Shown one piece after another: positions 8,259 to 16,349 of a stretch of 64,000 nt of DNA (its first letter is position 1; each line of letters opens with the position of its first letter). The position numbers were made by a program, and so were the translations under genes. The notes below the pieces were generated by a model. The model saw only the letters and a program-made list of their open reading frames with translations, had not been told where the DNA came from and ran no database searches. This DNA is from VRUE01 sp963697805 (lineage in GTDB: Bacteria; Actinomycetota; Thermoleophilia; Solirubrobacterales; 70-9). The stretch is taken from assembly GCA_963697805.1 (NCBI GenBank), contig CAVOPB010000002.1, positions 62,001-126,000 on the forward strand. Reading direction: 5' to 3'.

Positions 8259-9536
8259 TTGATCCGAACTCCCAAGAGCTCTGAGTTGTACGGACGCGCG
8301 CAACGGGTCCTCCCGGGAGGCGTCAACTCGCCGGTCAGGGCGATGCGCCAGATCGGCCGCGACCCGATCTTCATCGAGCGCGGCGAGGGCTGCGAGCTGG
8401 TCGACGTCGACGGCAACCGCTACGTCGACTGGGTCTGTTCCTGGGGCCCGCTGATCCTCGGGCACGCCCACCCGGACGTCGTCGCCGCGGTCACCGACGC
8501 CACCGCCCGCGGGACCAGCTTCGGCGCCCCCACCGAGGCCGAGGTCGATCTTGCCGAGGAGGTCGTGGGCCGGATCGGGTCGGTCGAGATGCTGCGGATG
8601 ACGAGCTCCGGCACCGAGGCGGCGATGGCCGCGGTGCGCCTCGCCCGCGCGATCAGCGGCCGCGAGGCGGTGGTCAAGTTCGCCGGCGCCTACCACGGCC
8701 ACTCCGACGGGCTGCTCGCCGACGCCGGCTCGGGGTTGGCGACGCTCGGGGTGCCGGCGACGCCGGGCGTCACCGCGGCGCAGGCCGCCGGCACGATCGT
8801 TGTTCCCTGGAACGACCGCGAGGCGGTCGCGCGCGCGCTCGACTCGCACCCGGTGGCGGCGCTGATCGCCGAGCCGATCGCGGCCAACATGGGCGTCGCC
8901 CCTCCCGAGGACGGCTACCTCGAGTTCCTGCGCGAGGCGACCCGTGACGCCGGGGCGCTGCTCATTCTCGACGAGGTGATCACCGGCTTCCGCGTCGCCC
9001 GCGGAGGCGCTCAGGCGCTCCTCGGCGTCGAGCCCGACCTGACCGTCTTCGGCAAGGTGCTCGGCGGTGGCCTTCCCGCTGCCGCGTTCGGGGGCCCCCG
9101 GGAGGCGATGGAACGGATCGCGCCGGCCGGCGACGTCTACCAGGCCGGGACCCTCTCCGGCAACCCGCTGGCGACGGCGGCCGGCCTGGCGACGCTGCGG
9201 GCGCTCGACGACGACGCCTATCGCCGCCTCGCCGCCCTCACCGACCACCTCGCCGCGGGCCTCGCCGACCTGATCGGAGACCGGCCGCTCCAGATCGCCT
9301 CGGCTCCCGGCCTGCTCACCCTTTTCTTCAGCGAGGGGCCGGTCACCGAGTTCGAGGCCGCCTCCGCCTGTGACCTCGAGGCCCATGCCCGTTTCACCCG
9401 AGCGATGCTCGCGCGGCGCATATGGGCGCCGCCCTCGCAGTTCGAGGCCTGGTTCGTCTCGCTCGCCCACGACGACGCGGCGATTGATCGCACGCTCGCC
9501 GCCGCCGCGGATTCGCTCGACGAGGCGATCCAGTGA
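8259..9536 (+). CDS. hemL: Glutamate-1-semialdehyde 2,1-aminomutase
   Basis: Converts glutamate-1-semialdehyde to 5-aminolevulinate, feeding hemB. 425 residues, PLP fold type I. Motifs are G-G-V-N-S-P-V-R-A near 21, T-S-S-G-T-E-A-A-M near 113, the G-A-Y-H-G-H-S-D-G loop, I-L-D-E-V-I-T-G-F-R near 235 and the PLP lysine in F-G-K-V-L-G-G-G-L-P near 265. The TTG start at 8259 has AGAGGAGG ten bases upstream. The 169 bp before it holds no gene I can support. The stop is overlapped (GTGA) by the next gene, so both are coupled. Confidence 0.96.
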   Translation: MIRTPKSSELYGRAQRVLPGGVNSPVRAMRQIGRDPIFIERGEGCELVDVDGNRYVDWVCSWGPLILGHAHPDVVAAVTDATARGTSFGAPTEAEVDLAEEVVGRIGSVEMLRMTSSGTEAAMAAVRLARAISGREAVVKFAGAYHGHSDGLLADAGSGLATLGVPATPGVTAAQAAGTIVVPWNDREAVARALDSHPVAALIAEPIAANMGVAPPEDGYLEFLREATRDAGALLILDEVITGFRVARGGAQALLGVEPDLTVFGKVLGGGLPAAAFGGPREAMERIAPAGDVYQAGTLSGNPLATAAGLATLRALDDDAYRRLAALTDHLAAGLADLIGDRPLQIASAPGLLTLFFSEGPVTEFEAASACDLEAHARFTRAMLARRIWAPPSQFEAWFVSLAHDDAAIDRTLAAAADSLDEAIQ

Positions 9537-9548
9537 GCGCGGAGAGAG
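9533..9548 (+). repeat. M-S-A-E-R-A start element, copy 2
   Basis: Reads GTGAGCGCGGAGAGAG, one base different from copy 1. Here it forms the actual start and first codons of a 155-residue gene. Confidence 0.5.
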
Positions 9549-10000
9549 CGGCCGCCGCCGCCCCGGCCGATGCCCTCCGCGCCCTCGCCCAGCTGCTGCG
9601 CGAGGGTGAGACGCCGATCTCCGGCCACGTCGTCGACCCTGAAGAGGAGCCCGGTTTCGGCCTGGTGGCTGCGGCCGGCCCGCGCGCGGCGGGTTCGCCG
9701 GGCGAGTACGCGCTGGTCGTCGAGGCGGTCCGCGAGGGATATCTCCTGCACTACGGGGAGCCGCGGATGCTCGCCGGGCACGACCGAGACCTCGCGCTGC
9801 TCGCCGGCGACTATCTGTACGCGCTCGGGATCGAGCGGTTGGCGGCGCTCGGCGACACCGAGGCGATCCTCGTCCTCGCCGACCTGATCAGCGCCTGCGC
9901 CCGCCACCATGCCGAGGGGAGCGAGGCCGAGGTGCCCGAGCGGTGGCAAACCTCGGCGGCCGCGATCGCCGGCGGAGCCGACGCGGGCCCGAGGCAATAA
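9533..10000 (+). CDS. Small protein resembling part of a polyprenyl diphosphate synthase
   Basis: 155 residues opening with the recurrent M-S-A-E-R-A peptide. The segment D-R-D-L-A-L-L-A-G-D-Y-L-Y-A-L-G-I-E-R-L-A near residue 85, followed by A-L-G-D-T-E-A-I and a helix ending A-R-H-H-A-E-G, matches the register of the D-R-A-T-A-V-G-D-L-L-F-S-R helix pair in the trans-prenyltransferase encoded at 13072. Neither aspartate-rich motif (DDxxD) is present, so catalysis is unlikely. It could be a regulatory or structural partner, or a degenerate paralogue. It is coupled to hemL by a four-base overlap and is followed by qcrA after 27 bp. The similarity is my own comparison by eye. Confidence 0.55.
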   Translation: MSAERAAAAAPADALRALAQLLREGETPISGHVVDPEEEPGFGLVAAAGPRAAGSPGEYALVVEAVREGYLLHYGEPRMLAGHDRDLALLAGDYLYALGIERLAALGDTEAILVLADLISACARHHAEGSEAEVPERWQTSAAAIAGGADAGPRQ

Positions 10001-10027
10001 ACTCCGCGGTCCTTCACCAGGATTACA

Positions 10028-10699
10028 GTGGCTGACGAAGCGGACAAGCAAGCCGGGGCCGAGGCAGCCCCACGGGAGCGGGCCAAGCCCAACCCTGCCG
10101 GCTACTTCGAGGGCGAGTCGATGACCCGCCGCCGCGCCTTCGAAGGCGCCGTCCACGGCCTTGGTGGGATCGCCGGCCTGGCGATCGTCCTGCCCGCCGT
10201 CGGATTCGCCGTCGCCCCGATCTTCCATCGCGGCAAGGAGCGGTGGGAGGCCGTCGGCCCGACCCACGACTTCGTCACCGACACCTACCGTCAGGTCGTC
10301 TTCACCGAAACCGAGGGGATCGGCGATGCCGGCAAGACGACCGCCTATGTCCGCAAGGGCTCGAAGGAACTGGGGGAGAACCCGAACGAATACATCGCCG
10401 TCTCGAACCGCTGCGCGCACCTCGGCTGCCCGGTCCGCTTCGTCGAGGCCGCCGGCAATTTCATCTGCCCCTGCCACGGCGGCGTCTACGACTTCGAAGG
10501 CAAAGTCATCGGCGGCCCGCCGGTTCGTCCCCTCGACCGTTTTCAGGTCCGGGTCCAGGGCGGCCAGGTCGAACTCGGCCCCCGCTACAGCGTCACCTCC
10601 CAGCTCGAGCCGGTCCGCGCCCGCGACCCGGGCGAGTTCACCGGCGGGATCTGGGAATATCTGTATCCACCCCGTCCCTCCACCTTCCCGCCGCCCTAG
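10028..10699 (+). CDS. qcrA: Menaquinol:cytochrome c reductase, Rieske iron-sulfur subunit
   Basis: Electron-transfer subunit of the bc complex, membrane-anchored with its [2Fe-2S] domain outside. 223 residues. A hydrophilic leader is followed by T-R-R-R-A-F near residue 33 and a hydrophobic segment 43-65, a twin-arginine-type signal anchor. Cluster ligands are C-A-H-L-G-C near 133 and C-P-C-H-G-G near 152, with G-G-P-P-V-R-P-L after. The start is GTG at 10028. It heads the qcrABC order, and tatA/tatC lie 4 kb downstream, consistent with Tat-dependent export. Confidence 0.93.
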   Translation: MADEADKQAGAEAAPRERAKPNPAGYFEGESMTRRRAFEGAVHGLGGIAGLAIVLPAVGFAVAPIFHRGKERWEAVGPTHDFVTDTYRQVVFTETEGIGDAGKTTAYVRKGSKELGENPNEYIAVSNRCAHLGCPVRFVEAAGNFICPCHGGVYDFEGKVIGGPPVRPLDRFQVRVQGGQVELGPRYSVTSQLEPVRARDPGEFTGGIWEYLYPPRPSTFPPP

Positions 10700-10712
10700 T
10701 GAGAGGTAGACG

Positions 10713-11606
10713 ATGAAACTCGACTCACTGATCCCCGCGCCGCTGCGGAAACCGGCAAAGCCCGGCGAGGGCAACGGATCCAAGGGCCCGGCCCCCGCCG
10801 ACCTCAAGACCTCACCGCCCGAGCGCCCGTCCGACGCGCAGAAGCTCGGCGAGCGCGCAAAGGACGCGCCCGCCGACGTCCTCGCCTGGGTCGACCAGCG
10901 CACCGCGGCAACCGGCTTCCTCACCGGGATGCTGTTCCGGAAGGTCCCGAAGGGGACCAACTGGTTCTACACCCTCGGCTCGGCGACCCTCTTCGCCTTC
11001 ATCGTCCAGGCCGTGACCGGGGTCTTCCTGGCGATGTTCTACGTCCCCTCGACGACCCAGGCCTACGGGTCGATCGCCCACATCAACGAAGACGTCCCCC
11101 TTGGCCAGCTGGTGCACGGGATGCACAAATGGGGCGCCAGCGTGATGGTGATCCTGATCTTCCTCCACATGGGCCGGACCTTCTTTTTCGGCGCCTACAA
11201 GTACCCGCGGGAGCTGAACTGGGTGATCGGCGTCGTGCTGCTGATCCTGACGATGACGATGGCCTTCACCGGCTACCTGCTGCCGTTCGACCAGCGCTCG
11301 TTCTGGGCCTCGGTGGTCGGCATCAACATCAACGGGACCGGCCCGATCATCGGCCCCTACCTGAGCGACTTCCTCCGCGCCGGGCCCGAGCTCGGGGCGA
11401 CGACCCTCGCCCGCTTCTACTCGATCCACATGCTTCTGCTGCCCGGGGCGATCATCGCCCTGATCGGGGCGCACCTCTACCTCGTCGTCAAGCTCGGCAC
11501 GACCGCGCCGCCGTGGGTGCACGCCGACAAGCCGAAATCGGCCGAGCCGCTGACGCAGCTCGACGCCGGCGCCAACGGCGCCAACGGGGCGGCCCCCAAC
11601 CGATGA
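10713..11606 (+). CDS. qcrB: Menaquinol:cytochrome c reductase, cytochrome b6-like subunit
   Basis: 297 residues holding only the N-terminal four-helix haem-binding half of cytochrome b, as in b6f complexes and Bacillus QcrB. Haem histidines lie in V-H-G-M-H-K-W-G near 135, F-L-H-M-G-R near 152, S-I-H-M-L-L-L-P-G near 239 and G-A-H-L-Y-L near 254; G-A-Y-K-Y-P-R-E-L-N-W and G-Y-L-L-P-F-D are family hallmarks. The first roughly 80 residues are a Lys/Pro/Asp-rich extension absent from the Bacillus protein. The stop overlaps the next start (ATGA). Confidence 0.93.
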   Translation: MKLDSLIPAPLRKPAKPGEGNGSKGPAPADLKTSPPERPSDAQKLGERAKDAPADVLAWVDQRTAATGFLTGMLFRKVPKGTNWFYTLGSATLFAFIVQAVTGVFLAMFYVPSTTQAYGSIAHINEDVPLGQLVHGMHKWGASVMVILIFLHMGRTFFFGAYKYPRELNWVIGVVLLILTMTMAFTGYLLPFDQRSFWASVVGININGTGPIIGPYLSDFLRAGPELGATTLARFYSIHMLLLPGAIIALIGAHLYLVVKLGTTAPPWVHADKPKSAEPLTQLDAGANGANGAAPNR

Positions 11607-12304
11607 AGCCGAGCGAGAAGCAGGCATATCTCGAGGAGTACGAGCTACTCAAGAAGAAGGGCAAGCCCTTCTTCCCCTACGCCGTGCTGAAGGACACCGT
11701 GATGGCGCTGATCGTCGTCGGGGTGATCATCGCGATGTCGATCATCCTCGGCGCCGAGCAGGGACCGAAGGCCGACCCGACCACGACCAGCTACGTGCCC
11801 CGCCCCGAGTGGTACTTCTTCTTCCTCTTCGAGGTCCTGCGGGTGATCAAACCCCCCGAGCTGGTCCCGATCGCGACGATCGGCATCCCGACCGTCTGCA
11901 TGGTGCTCCTGATCGCGCTCCCGTTCTACGACCGCGGGCCGGAGCGTCACCCCGGCCGCCGCCCGATCGCCACCACCGCGGGCCTGATGACGATCATCGC
12001 GATGGCCTACCTGACGTACCTCGGCGCGATCGGCGGCTCGCCGACCGAGATCGACATGAAGGTCGCGCCGCGCTACGAGGCGGGCAAGGAGGTCGTCGCC
12101 GCATCGGGATGCCTCGCCTGCCACAAGCTCGGTGAGAATGGCAACCACGGGCCCGGGCCCGAACTGACCCACATCGCGTCGAGGATCCCGAGGGCGGCGA
12201 TCCTTCGCTCGGTGGAAATCGGACCGGGCATCATGCCCTCGTTCCGTGACCTGCCGCCGAAGAAGCTCAACGAGCTCGCCGACTTCCTCTCCTCGCTCGA
12301 CTGA
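11603..12304 (+). CDS. qcrC: Menaquinol:cytochrome c reductase, subunit IV-cytochrome c fusion
   Basis: 233 residues. The N-terminal half is the subunit IV (C-terminal cytochrome b) domain with three membrane segments and the P-E-W-Y-F-F-F-L-F-E quinol-site motif near residue 70. The C-terminal half is a class I cytochrome c with one C-L-A-C-H haem site near 171 and a likely axial methionine in G-I-M-P-S-F. This is the Bacillus-type QcrC fusion. The ATG at 11603 overlaps the qcrB stop by four bases. The next gene's GTG follows the stop directly. Confidence 0.92.
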   Translation: MKPSEKQAYLEEYELLKKKGKPFFPYAVLKDTVMALIVVGVIIAMSIILGAEQGPKADPTTTSYVPRPEWYFFFLFEVLRVIKPPELVPIATIGIPTVCMVLLIALPFYDRGPERHPGRRPIATTAGLMTIIAMAYLTYLGAIGGSPTEIDMKVAPRYEAGKEVVAASGCLACHKLGENGNHGPGPELTHIASRIPRAAILRSVEIGPGIMPSFRDLPPKKLNELADFLSSLD

Positions 12305-13075
12305 GTGGCCGACCCCCGGGGCGCTCGCGATGGAGTGGCCGATTCGATGACCGGGACGACCAAACCCTCGCGGGACTCGGCCCAGTTCTCGGGCCAGGTC
12401 AACCGGATGTTCGACCGGGTTGCCTCGCGCTACGACCTGCTGAACTCGGTGATGAGCGCGGGCCTCCACCACCGCTGGCGCGAACGGGCGGCGGACCGGG
12501 CCGAGCTCGAGGCCGGAGGGTCGGCCCTGGACGTCTGCTGCGGGACCGGTGACCTGACGCTGGAGCTCTCCCGCCGTGTCGCGCCCGGCGGCTATGTGAT
12601 CGGCTGCGACTTCTCGGAGCCGATGTTGGACCTGGCCCGTGAGAAGGCCGCCGAGCGCGGCATCGATGCGGTCCGCTTCGAGTGGGCCGATGCCCTCGAG
12701 CTCCCCTACGACTCGGGCCGCTTCGACGCGGTCACGGTCGGGTTCGGCGTCCGCAACTTCGCCGACTGGGACCGCGGCCTGCAGGAGCTGGCCCGCGTGC
12801 TGCGCCCCGGGGGGCGCCTGGTAGTGCTCGAGTTCACCGAGCCGCGGCGGCCGCCGTTCTCGACCTTCTACTCGATATGGTTCGATCGGATCGTGCCCGT
12901 GCTCGGGCGCCTCACCAACGACCCCGCCGCCTACTCCTACCTCGCCGAGTCGGTCCACAGCTTCCCCGACCCGGCCGGCCTGGCGGCGAAGATGGACGCG
13001 GCCGGCCTCGGCCAGATCAGGTACACGATCCTCGCCGGCGGCATCGTCACGGTCCACAGCGGCATCCGCGAGTGA
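12305..13075 (+). CDS. menG: Demethylmenaquinone methyltransferase
   Basis: SAM-dependent C-methylation of demethylmenaquinone, giving the quinone used by the neighbouring bc complex. 256 residues from GTG 12305; an ATG at 12347 would remove a short unconserved leader. Family motifs are F-D-R-V-A-S-R-Y-D-L-L-N near 36, the SAM-binding D-V-C-C-G-T-G-D-L-T near 76, G-V-R-N-F near 143 and L-V-V-L-E-F near 173. The stop overlaps the next GTG (GTGA). Confidence 0.93.
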   Translation: MADPRGARDGVADSMTGTTKPSRDSAQFSGQVNRMFDRVASRYDLLNSVMSAGLHHRWRERAADRAELEAGGSALDVCCGTGDLTLELSRRVAPGGYVIGCDFSEPMLDLAREKAAERGIDAVRFEWADALELPYDSGRFDAVTVGFGVRNFADWDRGLQELARVLRPGGRLVVLEFTEPRRPPFSTFYSIWFDRIVPVLGRLTNDPAAYSYLAESVHSFPDPAGLAAKMDAAGLGQIRYTILAGGIVTVHSGIRE

Positions 13076-14034
13076 CGCGCCCCTCGGCAGTTCCGCCACC
13101 GGTCACCGCGGTGCTCGACGCGTCGAGCCGCTGGCTGCCGGCCAGGCTCGGGGAGGTCGAGGAGCTGCTGCGCCGGCAGGCCGTCGGCACCGGCCCGCTC
13201 GGCGCCGACGCCGAGGCGACGTTGGAGGCCGGCGGCAAGCGGTTGCGGCCGATGCTGACCCTGCTCTGCGCCGGCGAGGCCGGGGGGGAGGCGGAGGTCA
13301 GGGGCGCGGCCGCGATCGAGCTGGTCCACATGGCGACCCTCGTCCACGACGACGTCCTCGACGATGCGGACCTGCGCCGCGGCCGCCCGACGATCGTCTC
13401 CGAGTCGGGGCGCGACCGCGCCACCGCCGTCGGCGACCTGCTCTTTTCGCGTGCCTTCTCGCTGCTCGCCGAGCCCGGGGACTCGCGGGCGATCGAGCTT
13501 CTCGCCGGCGCCTCGGTGGCGCTGGCCCGGGGGGAGCTCACCCAGCGCCACGACGCCTACGACACATCGACCTCGGAGGGGCGCTACCTCGAGCGTTGCC
13601 GCCTGAAGACAGCGGCGCTGTTCGAGTGCGCCTGCAGAATCGGCCGCGACGAGGATTCGCTCGGCGCCTTCGGGGCCGAGATCGGCCTCGCGTTCCAGCT
13701 CCTCGATGATGTCCTCGATGTCGCCGGGCCGCCGTCGCGGACCGGCAAGGCGCGGGGAACCGACCTGCTCGACGGGACCGTGACGCTGCCGCTCATCGAC
13801 GCGGCCGCATCGGACCCAGAGATCGCCGCCGCCGACCTGCGCGAGCTCGACCCGGCCTCGGCCGAGGCGCTCTGTGACCGGATCGCCGCGACCGGTGCCC
13901 TCGAGCGGGTCCGGGCGAAGGCGCTGGAGATGGTCGCCAACGCAAAGCGCCGCCTCCAGAAGGCCGACTTCGAGCCCGAGCAACGCCGCCTCCTCGACCT
14001 CGTCGCCGACGGCGTGGTGCAGAGGTATTCATAA
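13072..14034 (+). CDS. trans-Polyprenyl diphosphate synthase (menaquinone side chain)
   Basis: Chain-elongating isoprenoid synthase of about 320 residues. Both aspartate-rich motifs are intact: H-D-D-V-L-D-D-A-D-L-R-R-G near 91 and Q-L-L-D-D-V-L-D near 210. G-G-K-R-L-R-P near 55 and G-D-L-L-F-S-R near 122 complete the signature. The GTG at 13072 overlaps the menG stop, which ties it to menaquinone synthesis (heptaprenyl to nonaprenyl class; length not predictable by eye). It ends about 25 bp before a convergent gene. Confidence 0.92.
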   Translation: MTRPSAVPPPVTAVLDASSRWLPARLGEVEELLRRQAVGTGPLGADAEATLEAGGKRLRPMLTLLCAGEAGGEAEVRGAAAIELVHMATLVHDDVLDDADLRRGRPTIVSESGRDRATAVGDLLFSRAFSLLAEPGDSRAIELLAGASVALARGELTQRHDAYDTSTSEGRYLERCRLKTAALFECACRIGRDEDSLGAFGAEIGLAFQLLDDVLDVAGPPSRTGKARGTDLLDGTVTLPLIDAAASDPEIAAADLRELDPASAEALCDRIAATGALERVRAKALEMVANAKRRLQKADFEPEQRRLLDLVADGVVQRYS

Positions 14035-14056
14035 ATTCCGGCACATGGGCCGAATT
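14034..14056. terminator. Weak hairpin between convergent genes
   Basis: AATTC and GGC pair with GCC and GAATT around a six-base loop, with one bulged C. It lies between two convergent stop codons. Confidence 0.3.
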
Positions 14057-14058
14057 AA

Positions 14059-14391
14059 TTAGGAAAAGTCGTCCGCGGTGATCAGGTCCGCGGCGAGAGC
14101 GGCGGTGAAGGTGTCAGCGACCCACTCCATGTTCTCGCGGACGATCGTCCGCAGGTCCTCGGCGAGAACCTCGGTGCCGCGGTCGAGCGCCTCGTCGAAG
14201 GAGTCGATCTCCGCTTCGGCGTGGACGCCGTCACTGCGCCACTCGCACTCGGGGCAGCGGCGCCAGAGGTGCCACTGGCCGCGCTCGTCCGCCTGCTCCC
14301 AGCGGGTGGGCTGAACCATGGTCGAGTCGCACCGCAGGCAGACGTGGAGCCCGGTGGCTGTCCTCGTCCCTGTCCGGCTTGCGTAGGCCAT
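14059..14391 (-). CDS. Small zinc-ribbon-like protein, unknown function
   Basis: 110 residues with two C-x-x-C knuckles, C-L-R-C near residue 18 and C-P-E-C near 47, spaced like a zinc ribbon. These are followed by an acidic helical C-terminal half rich in Asp/Glu with E-A-L-D-R-G-T-E-V-L. It may bind nucleic acid or protein; the sequence shows no enzyme motif. It is divergent from tatA across 121 bp, an A/T-richer stretch likely to hold both promoters, though I could not define boxes. Confidence 0.7.
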   Translation of the reverse strand: MAYASRTGTRTATGLHVCLRCDSTMVQPTRWEQADERGQWHLWRRCPECEWRSDGVHAEAEIDSFDEALDRGTEVLAEDLRTIVRENMEWVADTFTAALAADLITADDFS

Positions 14392-14512
14392 GGGTATCTA
14401 TCGAACACAGGCCGGGACAACTCCATCCGCACTATTGCCCCAAATCATCGAGAAAACACAAGTTTCGGGTAATGCAAGCCCCCGATCGTTCCCGGCCTGA
14501 CCGCCCGTTACC

Positions 14513-14743
14513 ATGGTTCCGATGCTTGGCAACATCGGCCCCCTCGAGATTGGGATCGTCCTGGTTATCGCCCTGATCGTTTTCGGGCCGAAGCGACTGC
14601 CCGAATTGGGGCGCTCGCTCGGCAAGGGGATCCGCGAGTTCCGCGGCTCGATCGGCGGCGACCACGACGACGACGACGACAAAGCCTCGCCGCAGGAGAT
14701 CGAGGCCGGCGAGCGCGAGCCGGTCGCCCACAAACGTCCCTAG
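14513..14743 (+). CDS. tatA: Sec-independent translocase component TatA
   Basis: 76 residues (an ATG at 14522 is an alternative start). One N-terminal transmembrane helix after M-L-G-N-I-G-P-L-E is followed by the F-G-P-K-R-L-P-E-L-G-R hinge and amphipathic helix near residues 24-45, then a tail with runs of aspartate. It forms the pore-forming part of the twin-arginine translocase. It is separated from tatC by 8 bp. Confidence 0.93.
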   Translation: MVPMLGNIGPLEIGIVLVIALIVFGPKRLPELGRSLGKGIREFRGSIGGDHDDDDDKASPQEIEAGEREPVAHKRP

Positions 14744-14751
14744 GGGCCCCG

Positions 14752-15525
14752 ATGCCCCGCCGAGTCAGGCCGGTTTCCCACAAGGACGAACTGACCCTCG
14801 TCGAGCACCTCGACGAGCTGCGCAGCCGGCTGATGATCTGCCTCGCCGTGTTCGGCGTCGCGCTCGCCCTCTGCTTCTGGCAGAGCTCGGTGCTGCTCGA
14901 AATCGCCTCCGACCCACTCCCCGCCAAACACCAGCAGCTGCTGACCTTCGGCGTCACCGAGCCCTTCACGACGACGGTCACCGTCGCCGCCTACGCGGCG
15001 ATCGTGCTCTCGATGCCGGTCCTGATCTACCAGATCTACGCCTACGTGCTGCCCGCGTTCAGCGATGCCGAGCGCCGGACCCTGACCCCGATCCTGGTCC
15101 TCGCCCCGATCCTCTTCCTCGTCGGCGTCGCCTTCGCCTACTTCGTCGTCATGCCTCCGGCGGTCAAGTTCCTGCTCGGGGTCAACGAAAGCCAGTTCGC
15201 GGTCCAGGTCAGGGCCCGCGACTACTACAGCTTCTTCTCGACGACGATGCTGGCCGGAGGGGTGATCTTCGAGCTGCCGCTGGCGATCATCGCCGTAACC
15301 CGGCTCGGGATAGTCAGCGTCGACCAGCTGACCTCGAATCGCCGCTACGCGTATCTGCTGATCGCGATCCTGGCCGCGGCCCTGCCCGGAGTCGACCCGG
15401 TCTCGATGCTGTTGGAGATGGTCCCGCTCTTGATCCTGTTCGAGTTGAGTATCTTGCTGGCCCGGGTCTTCGAGAAGCGCGCGGCTCCGGGAGGAATGGT
15501 CAAACCGTCTACGCAGGAGCGATGA
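14752..15525 (+). CDS. tatC: Sec-independent translocase component TatC
   Basis: 257 residues with six predicted membrane segments. Signature regions are H-L-D-E-L-R-S-R-L near residue 20, the F-T-T-T-V-T-V first-periplasmic-loop region, P-V-L-I-Y-Q-I-Y-A-Y-V-L-P-A near 90 and the F-E-L-P-L-A segment near 172. It recognises twin-arginine signals; the Rieske protein encoded at 10028 is a plausible substrate. Confidence 0.94.
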   Translation: MPRRVRPVSHKDELTLVEHLDELRSRLMICLAVFGVALALCFWQSSVLLEIASDPLPAKHQQLLTFGVTEPFTTTVTVAAYAAIVLSMPVLIYQIYAYVLPAFSDAERRTLTPILVLAPILFLVGVAFAYFVVMPPAVKFLLGVNESQFAVQVRARDYYSFFSTTMLAGGVIFELPLAIIAVTRLGIVSVDQLTSNRRYAYLLIAILAAALPGVDPVSMLLEMVPLLILFELSILLARVFEKRAAPGGMVKPSTQER

Positions 15526-15532
15526 GGGGCTG

Positions 15533-16336
15533 ATGGCAGGCGAAGAACGACGGATGCTGTTCGACATCAGGGGTCGGCGGAAAAATGTCATCCGCGTCGT
15601 CTACGCCTGCCTCGCGTTGCTGATGGGGGCGAGCCTCTTCGTCGCGGTCGGCCCCTTCAACATCGCCGAATTCTTCGGCGGCGGCGGCACCAAGAGCGCC
15701 GCCGACATCTCCGAAGAACAGGCGGAGCGGATCGAAAAGCGGCTCGCCAAAGACCCCCAGAACGAAGACCTGATGCTGTCGTTGATCCGGGTCCGGATCG
15801 GGGCCGGCAGGGCGCTATCCCAGGAAAACCCGACCACCGGGGTTCCGGAAGTGACCCCGGAATCGATCGAACAGTACGAAGCGGCCCAGGAAGCCTGGGT
15901 CCGCTACCTGAAGCAGGCCGGCGACGAAGCAAACCCGACCACCGCGGCGCTGGTCGCGAGCACCTACTTCAACGTCGCCGAACACGGAGAATCGCTCGGC
16001 GTCATCGACGAAAGCATCAGCCAGGCGACGAAAGCGCAGAGTGTCGCGGCCGAAGCGACCCCGAACCTGAACACGCTGACGACGCTGGCGATCTTCCAGT
16101 ACTTCAACGGCGAATTCGCGGCCGGTGACAAGACCGCCGAACAGGCGGCGAAGGAATCGCCGTCGAAATCGCAGGAGAAGACGGTCGAAAAACAGATGGC
16201 CGGCTACCGCAAACGGGCCGAGAGCTGGCAGAAACAGCGCAAGAAACTCGCCAAACAGCAGGCCAAGACGGGCAAGGAACAACTCGAAAACCCGCTCGGC
16301 GGCCTCTCGGGCAGCACCTCGACATTGGCGCCGTAG
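15533..16336 (+). CDS. Membrane-anchored TPR-like protein, unknown function
   Basis: 267 residues. One transmembrane helix near residues 21-40, then a glycine-rich linker and an outside-facing helical domain whose spacing resembles tetratricopeptide repeats (D-P-Q-N-E-D-L-M-L-S-L, T-A-A-L-V-A-S-T-Y-F-N-V, N-T-L-T-T-L-A-I-F). The C-terminus is Lys/Gln-rich and coiled-coil-like. It lies 7 bp after tatC. Glu is coded largely by GAA, unlike the neighbouring enzymes, which use GAG. It may assist assembly of exported or respiratory complexes, but this is inference from position. Confidence 0.7.
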   Translation: MAGEERRMLFDIRGRRKNVIRVVYACLALLMGASLFVAVGPFNIAEFFGGGGTKSAADISEEQAERIEKRLAKDPQNEDLMLSLIRVRIGAGRALSQENPTTGVPEVTPESIEQYEAAQEAWVRYLKQAGDEANPTTAALVASTYFNVAEHGESLGVIDESISQATKAQSVAAEATPNLNTLTTLAIFQYFNGEFAAGDKTAEQAAKESPSKSQEKTVEKQMAGYRKRAESWQKQRKKLAKQQAKTGKEQLENPLGGLSGSTSTLAP

Positions 16337-16349
16337 CGCCCGCGCGTCC

